Positions 10,122-20,206 of a stretch of DNA of 64,000 nucleotides are shown here, in pieces. The position numbers were made by a program, and so were the translations under genes. The first letter of the stretch is position 1, and each line of letters opens with the position of its first letter. The notes beneath the pieces were generated by a model. It was not told the origin of the DNA. It made no database searches and was given only the letters and a program-made list of their open reading frames with translations. Source of the DNA: Lucinisca nassula (lineage: Eukaryota > Mollusca > Bivalvia > Lucinida > Lucinidae); NCBI GenBank assembly GCA_963580285.1, contig OY757014.1, forward strand, positions 12,662,725 to 12,726,724, written 5' to 3'.

Positions 10122-10545
10122 ACACCCCGCCACAAAAAGTGATGGGGTATTTTGTTATACCCTCCAAATTTTGAGTGTCTGTCAACCCATCCATCTGTCC
10201 ATCTTTCAGCGCTTCATAATTTTGTGTCTGGTTCATAAGTCCGACATTTAGGAAACTTCACAAAAATGTAAAGCATCATGAGATGACATGCAGAACACAT
10301 GAACCATAACTCTGATTTTCCTACTTTTGAAGTTATTGTCATTTGAATATTGAGCATAACCACATCTACCATGTACTCATGTCTGCTATATAATTCTGGC
10401 ACCATAAGAGATATTTTCAGGAAACTTCATGCATGTACATGAGATGACATGCTGAACATATGAATCATAACTCTGGTTTGTCTACTTTTGGAGTTATTGC
10501 CCATTGCATATTGAACATAGCCATTTCTACCATGTACTCATGCTT
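10122..10545 (+). repeat. Pearl-like element with two ~162-bp core units
   Basis: Starts with a short inverted repeat (taccccgcc..gatggggta type) and (TGTC/CATC)-rich sequence. It then has two related units: atgagatgacatgc at 10277 and again at 10439, 162 bp apart. The 162-bp spacing equals that of the array at 11655-12470. Confidence 0.55.
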
Positions 10546-10554
10546 GCAAAAATG

Positions 10555-10612
10555 AAGACCTTGATCAGACTGCTCCTAGAGGAACAGTCTGATCTGGGTC
10601 CATACTGGTTGC
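10555..10612. repeat. Palindromic core, solitary
   Basis: gatcagactgctcctagagg / aacagtctgatctgg inverted arms without recognisable family termini. A short E-type sequence follows (gcagacagcaaagcagacaa). Confidence 0.6.
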
Positions 10613-10806
10613 AATATTGACTTTCAAAATTACCAGCAGACAGCAAAGCAGACAACAATTATTGTGATTGACATTTAAAGGGTTCAGTCTACCCAAAGTA
10701 TTATGAATCTCGGTTGCATCATGGTTCTGCCCATGTGACTATCAATGACAAATAAAGCTGAAGTGCTCAAAAAGCATTTGTACAAAATTACAGGTAAAAG
10801 TTTATA

Positions 10807-11018
10807 TTAAGCCTTATTCCGCTGAACATGTCAATCCCTGCCTTTGGAAACAATGTAGATCCAGATCAGATGGCTTCTGAAGAAGCCATCTGATCAGATT
10901 CTACAGTGTTTGTCATTCAGTTTATGAATTGAAAAAATACATTAAATCAATTTAATTGTTGGTTGATAGTTAGCAATGGGTGAGGCTAAATTAATTGATT
11001 CAGCAGGATAATGGTTAA
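10807..11018. mobile_element. MITE-A, opposite orientation
   Basis: TTAAGCCTTATTCCGCTGAA ... ATTCAGCAGGATAATGGTTAA, 212 bp. The palindromic core is near the left end, as expected for an inverted copy. Confidence 0.8.
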
Positions 11019-11065
11019 ATTTATAGCCAGGATATTCTTGTGCGTAGGATGTCAGGGGCTTCATT

Positions 11066-11168
11066 ATGAAAACACGCCTGTACAAATACAGTGTAAATTT
11101 TACTGCGAAAAAAAAACAAAAATTTTAAGATGAAAAATTGCAATATTTTTCTTATTTCTGATCAAAAC
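11066..11168. mobile_element. MITE-G fragment
   Basis: aacacgcctgtacaaataca..aattttaagatgaaaaattg..cttatttctgatcaaaaca matches the left part of MITE-G up to its hairpin, where SINE-1 begins. Confidence 0.6.
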
Positions 11169-11169
11169 A

Positions 11170-11374
11170 TTGGCCCCCGCCCATAGGGGCTTGAAGAAAT
11201 ATATGGGCTGCATGATGCTTCCACGCAGAGCTGAAAATGACCCGCACACTAGTACTGGTAAACTGCTTAGAGGACCTAAGCCTGCCCAGGCAAAGCAGAG
11301 TGAGAGTCGGACTAACCGTGCTTATAAACCCTAATGGTTCCATTGGGTGGCAGGGCTTGAGATGTCATTATGTC
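11170..11374 (+). mobile_element. SINE-1, 3'-truncated copy
   Basis: Runs from gcccccgcccataggggctt to cttgagatgtcatt, then is cut by the start of the tandem-array element. No 3' tail. Confidence 0.75.
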
Positions 11375-11424
11375 TCCCGCGAAAAATTTTTTTTCGGAGA
11401 GACATATTGTTTTTCCCCCGGGCA

Positions 11425-11453
11425 TCTGTCTGTCTGTCTGTCTGTCTGTCTGT
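11425..11453 (+). repeat. (TCTG)n microsatellite
   Basis: About seven perfect TCTG units followed by interrupted ones. The same tract occupies the same relative position in the elements at 3963 and 58936. Confidence 0.9.
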
Positions 11454-11654
11454 CCATCTGTCCGTCTGTCACACATTCATGTCCGATCAGTAACTTGAAA
11501 ACCGTTAGAGCTATCTTCACGAAACTTTGTCTAAATATTAGCATTAGACGACGTGCAGTGCGCAAGAACTATAACTCTCACATTTATACTTTTTGAATTA
11601 TCTCCCTTGGAAGTTTGTTGGTATGTATATATGTATGGGCAAATCGTGTCCTGT

Positions 11655-12470
11655 CAATAACTTTCTTATTTTTTGATGGATTTTAAAATTACTTGGCATA
11701 ATTATTAACAACCATAAGTCGATGTGTGGTGCGCATGAGGCAGGTCCGTACCTCAAAGGTCAAGGTCATACTTAGAGGTCAAAGGTAAAAAAAGGGGCCT
11801 TTTTTTCGTATTTGGTCAATAACTTTCTTATTTTGAGATGGATTTTAAAATTACTTGGCATAATTATTAACAACCATAAGAAGATGTGTGGTGCGCATGA
11901 GGCAGGTCGGAACCTCAAAGGTCAAGGTCATACTTAGAGGTCAAAGGTAAAAAAAGGGGCCTTTTTTTCGTATTTGGTCAATAACTTTCTAATTTTGAGA
12001 TGGATTTTAAAATTACTTGGCATAATTATTAACAACCATGAGACGATGTGTGGTGCACATGAGGCAGGTCGGTACCTCAAAGGTCAAGGTCATACTTAGA
12101 GGTCAAAGGTCAAAAAGGGGTCCTTTTTTTCGTATTTGGTCAATAACTTTCTTATTTTGAGATGGATTTTGAAATCACTTGGCAGAAATGTTAACCAATA
12201 TAAGGCGGTGTGTTGCGCGCATGACCCAGGTTGGTACCTCAAAGGTCAAGGTCATACTTAGAGGTCAAAGGTAAAAAAAGGGTCCTTTTTTTTGGTTTTG
12301 TCAATAACTTGCTTATTTTTAAATAGAATTTGAAGTTACTTGGCAAACATGTTAACTATCATGGGACGATGTGTTGCATGCATGATTCAGTTTGGTACCT
12401 AAAATGTCAAGGTCATACATAGAGGTCAAAGGTAAAAAGAGGGCCTTTTTTCGTGTTTGGTCAATAACTT
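11655..12470 (+). repeat. Tandem array, ~162-bp unit, about 5 copies
   Basis: caataactttcttattttga-type starts fall at 11655, 11817, 11979, 12141, 12302 and 12462, giving a period of 160-162 bp. Each unit contains cctcaaaggtcaaggtcata and cttagaggtcaaaggtaaaa. Confidence 0.9.
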
Positions 12471-14278
12471 GTCAGCAAGATATCTAAAAAAACTATTGGA
12501 GCTAGAGCCTTGAAATTTGGTGAATATATTGGTGGTGATGAGTAGATGAACTGATTAACTTTTGACAAAATTCCGAAAAATACTTTGTGAGTTATGGCCC
12601 TTTGTCATATTGGTAATTTGTGCCCATTGTAATGTATGCTAAAAGTGATGCATAGCATAACTTTAGAACCGTGTATGCTAGGGTTTTGAAATTTCATATA
12701 TGGATTCCTCATAAAAAATTAGTTGACATGTATTTTTGTATTTTTTTCTCATCCAGATTATGCCCCTTTCAAGAGTTATTGCCCTTTGAAATTTTTGTAA
12801 TAAAATCTTGTCAGCAAGATATCTCAAAAACTATTGGAGCTAGAGCCTTGAAAGTTGGTGAATAGATTGTTGGAGATGAGTAGATGAACTGATTAACTTA
12901 TGACAAAATTCCGAAAAATACTTTGTGAGTTATGGCCTTTTGTCATTTTGGTAATTTGTGCCCATTGTAATGTATGTTATAAGTGATGCATAGCATAACT
13001 TTAGAACCGTGTATGCTGTAGTTTTGAAATTTCATATATGCATTTCTGATGGAAAATAAGCTGACGTGCATTTTTTTCTCGTCAGGATTATGCCCCTTTC
13101 AAGAGTTATTGCCCTTTGAAATTTTTTAAATAAAATCTTGTCAGCAAGATATCTCAAAAACTATTGGAGCTAGAGCCTTGAAAGTTGGTGAATATATTGG
13201 TGGTGATGAGTATATGAACTGATTAACTTTTGACAAAATTCCGAAAAATACTTTGTGAGTTATGGCCCTTTGTCATTTTGGTAATTTGTGCCCATTGTAA
13301 TGTATGCTAAAAGTGATGCATAGACTAACTTTAGAACGGTGTATGCTAGGGTTTTGAAATTTCATATATGGATTCCTCATGGAAAATTAGCTGATGCGTA
13401 TTTTTTTTCTCGTCCGGATTATGCCCCTTTCAAGAGTTATTGCCCTTTGAAAGTTTTTTAATAAAATCTTGTCAGCAAAATATCTCAAACAGTATTGGAG
13501 CTAGAGCATTTAAAATTGTTGAGTATATTGGATGTGATGAGTATATGATCTGATTAACTTTTGACAAAATTCCGAAAAATACTTTGGGAGTTATGGCCCT
13601 TTGTCATTTTGGTAATTTGTGCCCATTGTAATGAATGCTAAAATCGATGCATAGTATAACTTTAGAACTGTGTATGCTATGGTTTTGAAATTTCATACAT
13701 GCATTCCTAATGGAAAATAAGCTGACGCGTATTTTTTTTCTCATCCGGATTATGCCCCTTTCAAGAGTTATTGCCCTTTGAATTTTTTTTAATAAAATCT
13801 TGTCGGCAAGATATCTCAAAAACTATTGGAGCTAGAGCCTTGAAAGTTGGTGAACATATTGGTGGTGATGAGTGGATGGACTGATTAACTTTTGACAAAA
13901 TTCCGAAAAACACTTTGTGAGTTATGGCCCTTTGTCATTTTGGTAATTTGTGCCCATTGTAATATATGCTAAAAGTGATGCATAGCATAACTTTAGAACC
14001 GTGTATGCTATGGTTTTGAAATTTCATATATGCATTCCTGATGGAAAATTAGCTGACAAACATTTTTTTCTCATCCGGATTATGCCCCTTTCAAGAGTTA
14101 TTGCCCTTTGAAGTTATTTGAATAAAATCTTGTCAGCAAAATATTTAAAAAACTGTTATAGCTACAGCCTTGAATGTTGGTGAATACACGTAGATTGGTG
14201 TTGATGAGTAGATGACCTGCTTAACTTTTGACAAAATTCTGAAAAATACTTCGTGAGTTATGACCCTTTGTCATTTTG
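12471..14278 (+). repeat. Tandem array, ~331-bp unit, about 5.5 copies
   Basis: gtcagcaagatatctcaaaa-type starts fall at 12471, 12810, 13140, 13471, 13802 and 14132, with a period of 330-339 bp. The last unit is cut by SINE-1. The period is close to twice the neighbouring 162-bp unit. Confidence 0.9.
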
Positions 14279-14497
14279 GGACGCCCCCGCCCATAGGGGC
14301 TTGAAGAAATATATAGGCTGCACGATGCTTCCACGCAGAGCTGAATCCAGCCCGCACACTAGTACTGGTAAACCGCTTAGAGGATCTAAGCCTGTCCAGG
14401 AACCGCGGTGCGAGGCGAGCCGTCCATGCAAATAAACCCTATTGGTTTCATTGGGCGACAGGGCTTGAGATGTCATTTCATCTCAATGTCGGGTAAA
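14279..14497 (+). mobile_element. SINE-1, 3'-truncated copy
   Basis: gcccccgcccataggggctt through ttcatctcaatgtcgggtaa, then unrelated sequence. Like the copy at 11170-11374 it lacks the 3' tail; the two bracket the tandem arrays in the same orientation. Confidence 0.75.
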
Positions 14498-14556
14498 GGG
14501 AGATAACTTTTGGGGCTTCCTGTTCGCTTTTCTATAAGCTGTGTCCCAATCTAAAA

Positions 14557-14623
14557 GGGGTCTACTCTTTAAGGAAAGAATTTGCTCCTCAGGAGCAAAT
14601 TCTTTCCTTTAAGAGTTGACCCC
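14557..14623. repeat. 33-bp-arm palindrome
   Basis: Arms 14557-14589 and 14591-14623 match at about 31 of 33 positions around a single central base (gctcct c aggagc). It may be the core of an uncharacterised foldback or MITE. Confidence 0.8.
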
Positions 14624-14751
14624 TGTGTACATGGGAGACAAAAATACTTTTGCAGGAGTTGCCTCCCCTGAAAGTGTTCCCATTCCCCTTAAGTCCATGA
14701 GTAATGTGCCCTCTATCTCAAAATAATTATCCCCACGCTTTTCGAAGAAAA

Positions 14752-15052
14752 TTTGTTTGTTTTGTTTGATTTGGAGTTTTACGGCCCAGTCAACACTATT
14801 TAGGTCATTTTTGAGCCGGTCAGTTTACCTATCAACACTTTCCTGGGCAGGCTTATACGTAAGCGGTTAACCAGTACAGTGCACATTCTTTCGCCAGAAA
14901 CTGACAACTGCCCTTCTTGAATCAGCGGAAGGGAGAGAATGACCGTAGAAAAGATTTCATGATCAATCTCCACGAAAGAATGTTGCCGACCCCGGCGGGA
15001 GTCGAACCCGCGTCCTCCTGATCACCAGTCAGACGCGCATCCGACTGAGCCA
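14752..15052 (-). mobile_element. SINE-2, complete, with 14-bp target duplications
   Basis: tRNA-like head at the right end (minus strand: GTGGCTCAGTCGGATG A box, GGGTTCGACTCCC B box, GGT at the anticodon position), a ~170-bp body, and a tail ending aaactccaaatcaaacaaa. Perfect duplications cttttcgaagaaaa lie at 14738-14751 and 15053-15066. Confidence 0.9.
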
Positions 15053-15127
15053 CTTTTCGAAGAAAAAGTGAGGATATTATAATGGTCTTCGTCGTACGTA
15101 CGTCCGTATGTACGTCCGTCCGTCTTA

Positions 15128-15560
15128 CCAGATAACTCCTCCTAGACGGTTATAGACAGAAACTTGAAACTTTGGGAACTGATAGATCTTTGGTCTGGGG
15201 AGTGCATGACACTTTCAGAATTTTGATCACACCCCTACGGGTGGGCCCAGGGGGTGGGGCCCGCGGGGGTCAAAAATCAAAATTTCCAGAACATGGTCGT
15301 GTAGTATATCAAAGCGAACGGCATGATGAGTAGAAAACATTACAACCAAAATTTGACCCCTGGGGTCAATTTTGAGGTCACCAGAGGTCAAAAACTGATT
15401 TTGACCCCTTTACCGGATAACTCCTCCTAGACGGTTATAGATAGAAACTTGAAACTTTGGGAACTGATAGATCTTTGGTCTGGGGTGGTGCATGACACTT
15501 TCACAATTTTGATCACACCCCTACGGGTGGGCCCAGGGGGTGGGGCCCACGGGTGTCAAA
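15128..15560 (+). repeat. Tandem module, ~284-bp unit, 1.5 copies
   Basis: accagataactcctcctaga at 15128 and the near-identical accggataactcctcctaga at 15412. The cacccctacgggtgggccca segment is in both. Confidence 0.85.
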
Positions 15561-15570
15561 AACCAAAAAT

Positions 15571-15890
15571 GCCCCTGCGCCAGGGCCCACTGGTTTTACT
15601 TAGGCTTATATAGGGAAACCTTTAAAAATCTTATTGTTTGAAACAAGAAGGCCCAGGTATTTGATATTTGTTATGAGGCTTCATCTAGTGGACCTCTACC
15701 AAGATTGTTCAAATTATAGCTCTGGGGCAAAAAATGCCCCAGCGCCGGGGCCCACTGGTTTTACAAAGGCTTATATAGGAAAAACCTTTAAAAATCTTCT
15801 TGTCTGAAACCAGAAGGCCCAGGTCTTTGATATTTTGTATGAAGCTTCATCTAGTGGACCTCTACCAAGATTGTTCAAATTAATGTCCCT
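15571..15890 (+). repeat. Tandem module, 164-bp unit, 2 copies
   Basis: gggcccactggttttac recurs at 164-bp spacing (about 15583 and 15747). The same module occurs in reverse complement in three degenerate copies at about 58230-58820. Confidence 0.85.
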
Positions 15891-15899
15891 CGTCCGTCA

Positions 15900-17100
15900 T
15901 CAACAATTGCTTTAAAAGACTACTCCTCCTAAATCCTTGAGCCAATTTCATTTAAACTTTCCAGGAATGTTGCCTAGTTGGCTCTCTACCAAAGTGGCAA
16001 AAATGGTTCTGCTCTGATGGACAAGATGGCTGCCTGGGCTAAAAATAGAAAAGTTTTAAACGACTACTCCTCCCAAACCTCTTGGCCATAGGAAAGTTGC
16101 GTAGAGGACTCTCTGCCAAAATAACTAAAATCGTTATTCCCCAATGAACAAGATGGCCGCCAGAGCTAAAATAGAAAAATCTTTATACGACTACCCCTCC
16201 CAAACCCCTGGGCTAATTTCATTCAAACTTCATAGGAATGATGCTTAGGTGACCCTCTACCAAAATAGCTATAATTGTTCTGCTCTGATGAACAGTATGG
16301 CCGCCAGAACTAAAAATAGAAAAACATCGTAAATTTGCTTCAAATGCGAATTCCTCCTAAACCCTTGGGCCAATTTGTTTCAAGCTTCACAGGAATGTTG
16401 CTCCCTACCAAAATAGCTAAAATCATTCTGCTCTGATGAACAGGATGGCTGCCAGAGATAAAAATAGAAAAAGTCTTCAAACGACAACTCCTTCTGTATC
16501 CTTGAGCCAATTTCATTCAAACTTCATTGGAATGTTGCTTAGATGACTAAGATACTTAAATAGCTAAAACAATCCCACTCAGATGAAGAAAATGGCCACC
16601 AGAGCTAAAAATAGAAAAACGTTAATTTGCTTCAAACGCGTTAATTTGCTTCAAATGCGAACTTCTCCTAAACCCTTGGGCCAGTTTGATTCAAACTTTA
16701 CAGGAATGTTACCCAGGTGATTGTGTTCTAACATAGCTAAAGTCATTCCGCTTTGATGAAGAAGATGGCCACCAGAGCTAAAAATAGAAAAAAATCTTCA
16801 AACAACAACTCCTCCTGTACCCTTGGGCCACTTTCATTCAAACTTCATTGGAATGTTGCTTAGATGACCCGCTACCAAAAAAGCTAAAATGATCCTGCTC
16901 CGATGAATAATATGGCCGCCAGAGTTGAAAATAGAAAAATAGAAAAAACATTGTAAATTTTCTTCAAATACGAACTCATCCTAAACCTTTGGGGTCAGTT
17001 TGATTCAAACTTCACAGGAATGTTGCCTAAGTGATACCCCACCAGAATAGCTAATATCTTTTCGATTTGATGTACAAGATGGCCACCAGAGCTAAAAATG
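15900..17100 (+). repeat. Tandem module, ~150-bp unit, about 8 copies
   Basis: Each unit has cctcctaaacccttgggcca, ttcattcaaacttcatagga and agctaaaaatagaaaa. The same module forms the array at 55380-56945. Confidence 0.85.
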
Positions 17101-17208
17101 GAATGTCCTAGAGACAGTAGAATTCAGGTGAGCGAATTAGGGCCCTCTGGGCCCTCTTGTTTAATTCTCACAACATCTGTAACAGCCTGTCCTCTATAGC
17201 CTGGCATA

Positions 17209-17459
17209 CAGGGACCAGTTGTTCAAAACTAACGATGTCGTTGATTAACATATCATTAAAACTTTCAACATTTAATATATGACAAAAATACTAATGTTTT
17301 TGCAGAAAAAAAATGTGAGCAGCTTCTGCAAATGCAAAAGCTGCTCACATTTTTTCGGCAAAAATACCACTGTTTTAGATATTTTGATTACCGTAACAAT
17401 TAACATTTTGACAACTAATGAGCTCATTAATCTAACAAGGCTTTGAACAACTGGGCCCC
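17209..17459. mobile_element. MITE-F, copy 1
   Basis: Starts cagggaccagttgttcaaaa, ends ctttgaacaactgggccc, with an internal hairpin (tgtgagcagctt..aagctgctcaca). CAGGG-type ends hint at hAT ancestry, but I could not confirm an 8-bp duplication. Confidence 0.75.
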
Positions 17460-17550
17460 GAACAATAAATAAGGCAGCATATAGCAGTTGTCTGATTACA
17501 ATGTAATTTGATCAGAACCTTTTGAATACATGTAAATCATGTTTGAAACC

Positions 17551-17875
17551 TACCGTATTCGCCCTAATTACCGCACATGCTTCTATAAGCGCACAACGAA
17601 GAAATTTTTGAAAGAAATGCATAAGCGCACACTGTACAGTAACCTCCCCTTGCACCTCTCACAGTAAATCCATAAAAAAACTTGCATTATTTCTTTAACA
17701 GCAAAGGCAATGTTTACGTATCCTATTCCGTCCCATTAAATACCAGTATGCATCATCTCGGAAGTTGTTGTTTTCGTATCAAGTGTGCGCTAATTAGGTA
17801 GATTTTTCACCACGATTTTTGACACGATTTCGAAAAAACTAAGGGCACGGTGCGGTAATTAGGGTGAATACGGTA
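17551..17875. mobile_element. MITE-I, copy 1 (325 bp)
   Basis: Terminal inverted repeats TACCGTATTCGCCCTAATTA and TAATTAGGGTGAATACGGTA, with internal gcgcac motifs. A second copy lies at 41528-41854. Confidence 0.85.
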
Positions 17876-18051
17876 TGCTGTTTCTTTGTTTCTGCAGGAT
17901 TCATGCTTCTACCATGCTAAAGAACACTCAGCTTGATACACCAGAAAGGTTTTTGAAGGGACCATAAAACCAAAATAAAAAAAGTAGCAGGTGTCAGAAT
18001 AGTTCAGGTAAGAATAATACTGGTTTTGTTATCCATTTATTATTTTGAGAC

Positions 18052-18595
18052 CAGGGCCCTAATGTTCAAATTGTAGTTAGCTTAACAAGCTTTGTTAGCA
18101 AGTACAATATCTAATATTTCCTAGCAAGAACAATATCTAATTTCGGTCCCCACCCATCGGGGTTTGAAGAAATAGATGGGCTGCATGATGCTTCCATGCA
18201 GAGCTGAAACCAACCCGCACATGAGTACTGGTAAATCGCTTAGAGGATCTAAGGTGGTGTGAGTCGGCCCGTCCATGCTTATAAACCCTATTGGTTTCAT
18301 TGGGCAGTAGGGCTTGAGAAGTCATTTCATCTCAATGTCGGGTAAAAGTCCCACAAAATTGGATGCAACATCACCAAAACGATCTTCACAGTGTTGATGG
18401 GAATGCTAAACCTCAAATCAAACAAAACAATATCTAATTCTCAGGCATTTTTGTAAGAAAATATAAGAAGCTTTTTGCATTTTCAAAAGCTTCTCACATT
18501 TTTCAGCAAAAATATTAGCATTTTCACCATATAAAATAAAGTTTTAACAATAAGTTTACTTTAGAATATCGATAGCTTTGAGCAACTGGACCCTG
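18052..18595. mobile_element. MITE-F interrupted by SINE-1
   Basis: CAGGGCCCTAATGTTCAAA at the left and TTTGAGCAACTGGACCCTG at the right, with the internal hairpin in the right half. Continuity across the SINE-1 insertion is shown by the duplicated target. Confidence 0.75.
18143..18425 (+). mobile_element. SINE-1 with 14-bp target duplications
   Basis: Duplication aacaatatctaatt at 18129-18142 and 18426-18439, with a tail ..ctcaaatcaaac. Removing the SINE restores MITE-F. Confidence 0.9.
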
Positions 18596-18775
18596 GACTT
18601 GCCATAGTTCATCCAGTTCTGCAGTGTTTCATGTGAAATCTTAACCCAAAAGATGGTGTACAACATTTCAATGACTTTGTTAGTTTTGAGCAACCAACCC
18701 CAGCTCTTTATCTGTAATATGTAAGGTATTTATGAACTTCCCTTTGTAGACTTATCTCAACATGTGCCTATGGGA

Positions 18776-19005
18776 TTTCTGACTTAGCCCATTTATTCCT
18801 GAATAGAGTCATGCATTTTATGTAGTAGCTAGGATTTTGAAATTTAGGGGTATCAGGCTAAGATATTTTTAAATTTTTATTTCAAAATTTGTTGAACTTT
18901 TTGCAATCAGCTAAGGCTCTGATTAGAGGCTGTTATCTGGAGTGTCTTATCTAGGCCTGAACTTCTTGCCATTGTCTTGTTTTGTTGGTGCCCATATGAA
19001 ATGTG
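18776..19005. mobile_element. MITE-D, degenerate copy
   Basis: Recognisable by aaatttaggggtatcaggct, the tttgttgaactttttgcaat segment and remnants of the core. The ends are eroded (agcccattt .. aaatgtgttaa). Confidence 0.45.
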
Positions 19006-19206
19006 TTAAACCTTAAGACGCAAAAAAAAAACTACATCTGAAAATGTTGTCTGCTTATGTCATCTGCAGAATTTTTAGGCAAACTTTTTAAAAATATTTT
19101 TGCGTACAGGCAAACGTTGATACTGTTTACAAAAAATTACTTTTAAGGTAACCGGCAGAAGGCAAAGCAGACAACAATTGTCGTGATTGGCATTTAATGG
19201 GCTAAC
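19006..19206. mobile_element. MITE-E, copy with lost palindrome
   Basis: TTAAACC..acatctgaaaatgttgtctg..gcagacaacaattgtcgtga..ggcatttaatgggctaac. The inner part of the palindromic core is deleted, leaving aggcaaacgttgatactgtt. Confidence 0.65.
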
Positions 19207-19324
19207 AAAAATTCAATAGTAAAGTTTGGTAGGGAAATATTGGTAAGATTAAATTCATCTTTTGATAAATGAGTTAACTGTAATATACTTAACTAAATTT
19301 GCTGCAATTTATCAAACTTAAGCC

Positions 19325-19528
19325 TTAATCCTTATCATGCTGTTCACGACAACCCCTATCTTTGCAAACAATGTAGATCCAGATCAGATGTGTTCTAAAG
19401 AAGCCATCTGATCAGGAACTACACTGTTTGACATTCAGCTTGTGAATGTTCAAGAATTAAGTAATCTGATTGGTTCAAAGTCAGAAATGGGTGTGTCTAA
19501 ATTAATTATCCAACGGGATATGAGTTAA
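19325..19528. mobile_element. MITE-A, opposite orientation
   Basis: TTAATCCTTATCATGCTGTT at the left and aacgggatatgagttaa at the right. Core gatcagatgtgttctaaaga..agccatctgatcagg. Confidence 0.7.
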
Positions 19529-19665
19529 GATGCCATGAAAGACTGCATCTGAAAATGTCGTCTGTGTTGTCTGCTCCATCTTCTTGCAAACTTTGCAAAC
19601 ATACTTTTGCATATAGGCAAACAGTGTGCACCCAGATCAGCCCACACTGTTTGCAACAAAGACTT
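19525..19665. mobile_element. MITE-E, left half, split by the Helentron-like element
   Basis: ttaagatgccatgaaagact..cttctt..gtttgcaacaaagactttt is the MITE-E left half with a short core. Its right half (aaagtaactggcagacgaca..) resumes at 35147-35206, after 15.5 kb. This marks the boundaries of the inserted unit. Confidence 0.7.
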
Positions 19666-19722
19666 TTTAGCTCACCAGAGCCGATAGCTCAGGGGGAGCT
19701 TATAGGATAGGCAGTTGTCCGG

Positions 19723-19772
19723 CGTCGTCGTCGTCGTCGTTGTCGTCGTTGTCGTTGTCGTCGTCGTCGTCT
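19723..19772 (+). repeat. (CGT/TGT)n microsatellite
   Basis: cgtcgtcgtcgtcgtcgttg and similar units near the left end of the Helentron-like element. (GTC)-rich tracts near the start recur in these elements. Confidence 0.9.
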
Positions 19773-20206
19773 GACGTCAACACTTTCAAACATCTTCTTC
19801 TCTGAAGCCACTGGACCGATTCAGCCCAAATTTTATCTGTAGCATCCTTGGGCTGGGGGATTGAAAGTTTGTGTTTTTTATGAAAATTGGCCCATTAGTT
19901 TGGTTGCTATAGCAACTTAGAGCTCCCATAGACTTATAATGGGGAAAATTGAATCAAAGCGCCAAAGGCACTGAAATGACAGATTCTAAGAGAAAATCAT
20001 ACATGTAACACTGTGAAAACTTACAGAAAACCTTTCTAAAAACAGCTTAAAATTTAGAAAGGTAGTTCTGCAAATTCCAATATATGATATGTTTGCAGAT
20101 GTCGATAGACCTTTGGCATTATGAAACGCCTTTCGATGTTTCAAATTTTTGAAAGAAACTATTTACGTTTTCAAAACCAAACATTAAAATTCAAGTTTTA
20201 ACAATG

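Larger units (their letters stand above)
11375..14278 (+). mobile_element. Pearl/Helentron-like element with two tandem arrays
   Basis: Begins with an inverted-repeat start (tgtctcccgcg ... cggagagaca), then (TCTG)n, then an array of ~162-bp units and an array of ~331-bp units. The architecture of a cap, a tetranucleotide microsatellite and ~160-bp tandem cores matches the pearl elements described from bivalves, considered relatives of non-autonomous Helentrons. The class is an inference; no transposase or Rep/helicase is present. Confidence 0.55.
14731..17162 (+). mobile_element. Helentron-like tandem-array element
   Basis: Starts ccccacgcttttcgaagaaa and, after a SINE-2 insertion, resumes agtgaggatattataatgg with CGTC/CGTA-rich sequence. 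It ends gggccctctgggccctcttg. Three different tandem modules lie inside: ~284 bp (15128-15560), 164 bp (15571-15890) and ~150 bp (15900-17100). Non-coding. The ending gggcctcttgtt recurs at 35136-35146. Confidence 0.55.

Noticed and set aside
11655..14278. CRISPR array
   Set aside because: Units of 162-331 bp without unique spacers, in eukaryotic DNA; these are tandem repeats.
14988..15052. tRNA gene
   Set aside because: tRNA-like A and B boxes belong to the head of SINE-2, with body, tail and target duplications around it. The same reasoning applies to 35690-35765, 46620-46692 and the SINE-Thr heads.
17898..17967. Possible terminal exon after a good acceptor (tttctttgtttctgcag), 22 codons then TAA and an AATAAA-like motif
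   Set aside because: Single short frame with no partner exon. Such combinations are common by chance in AT-rich DNA.
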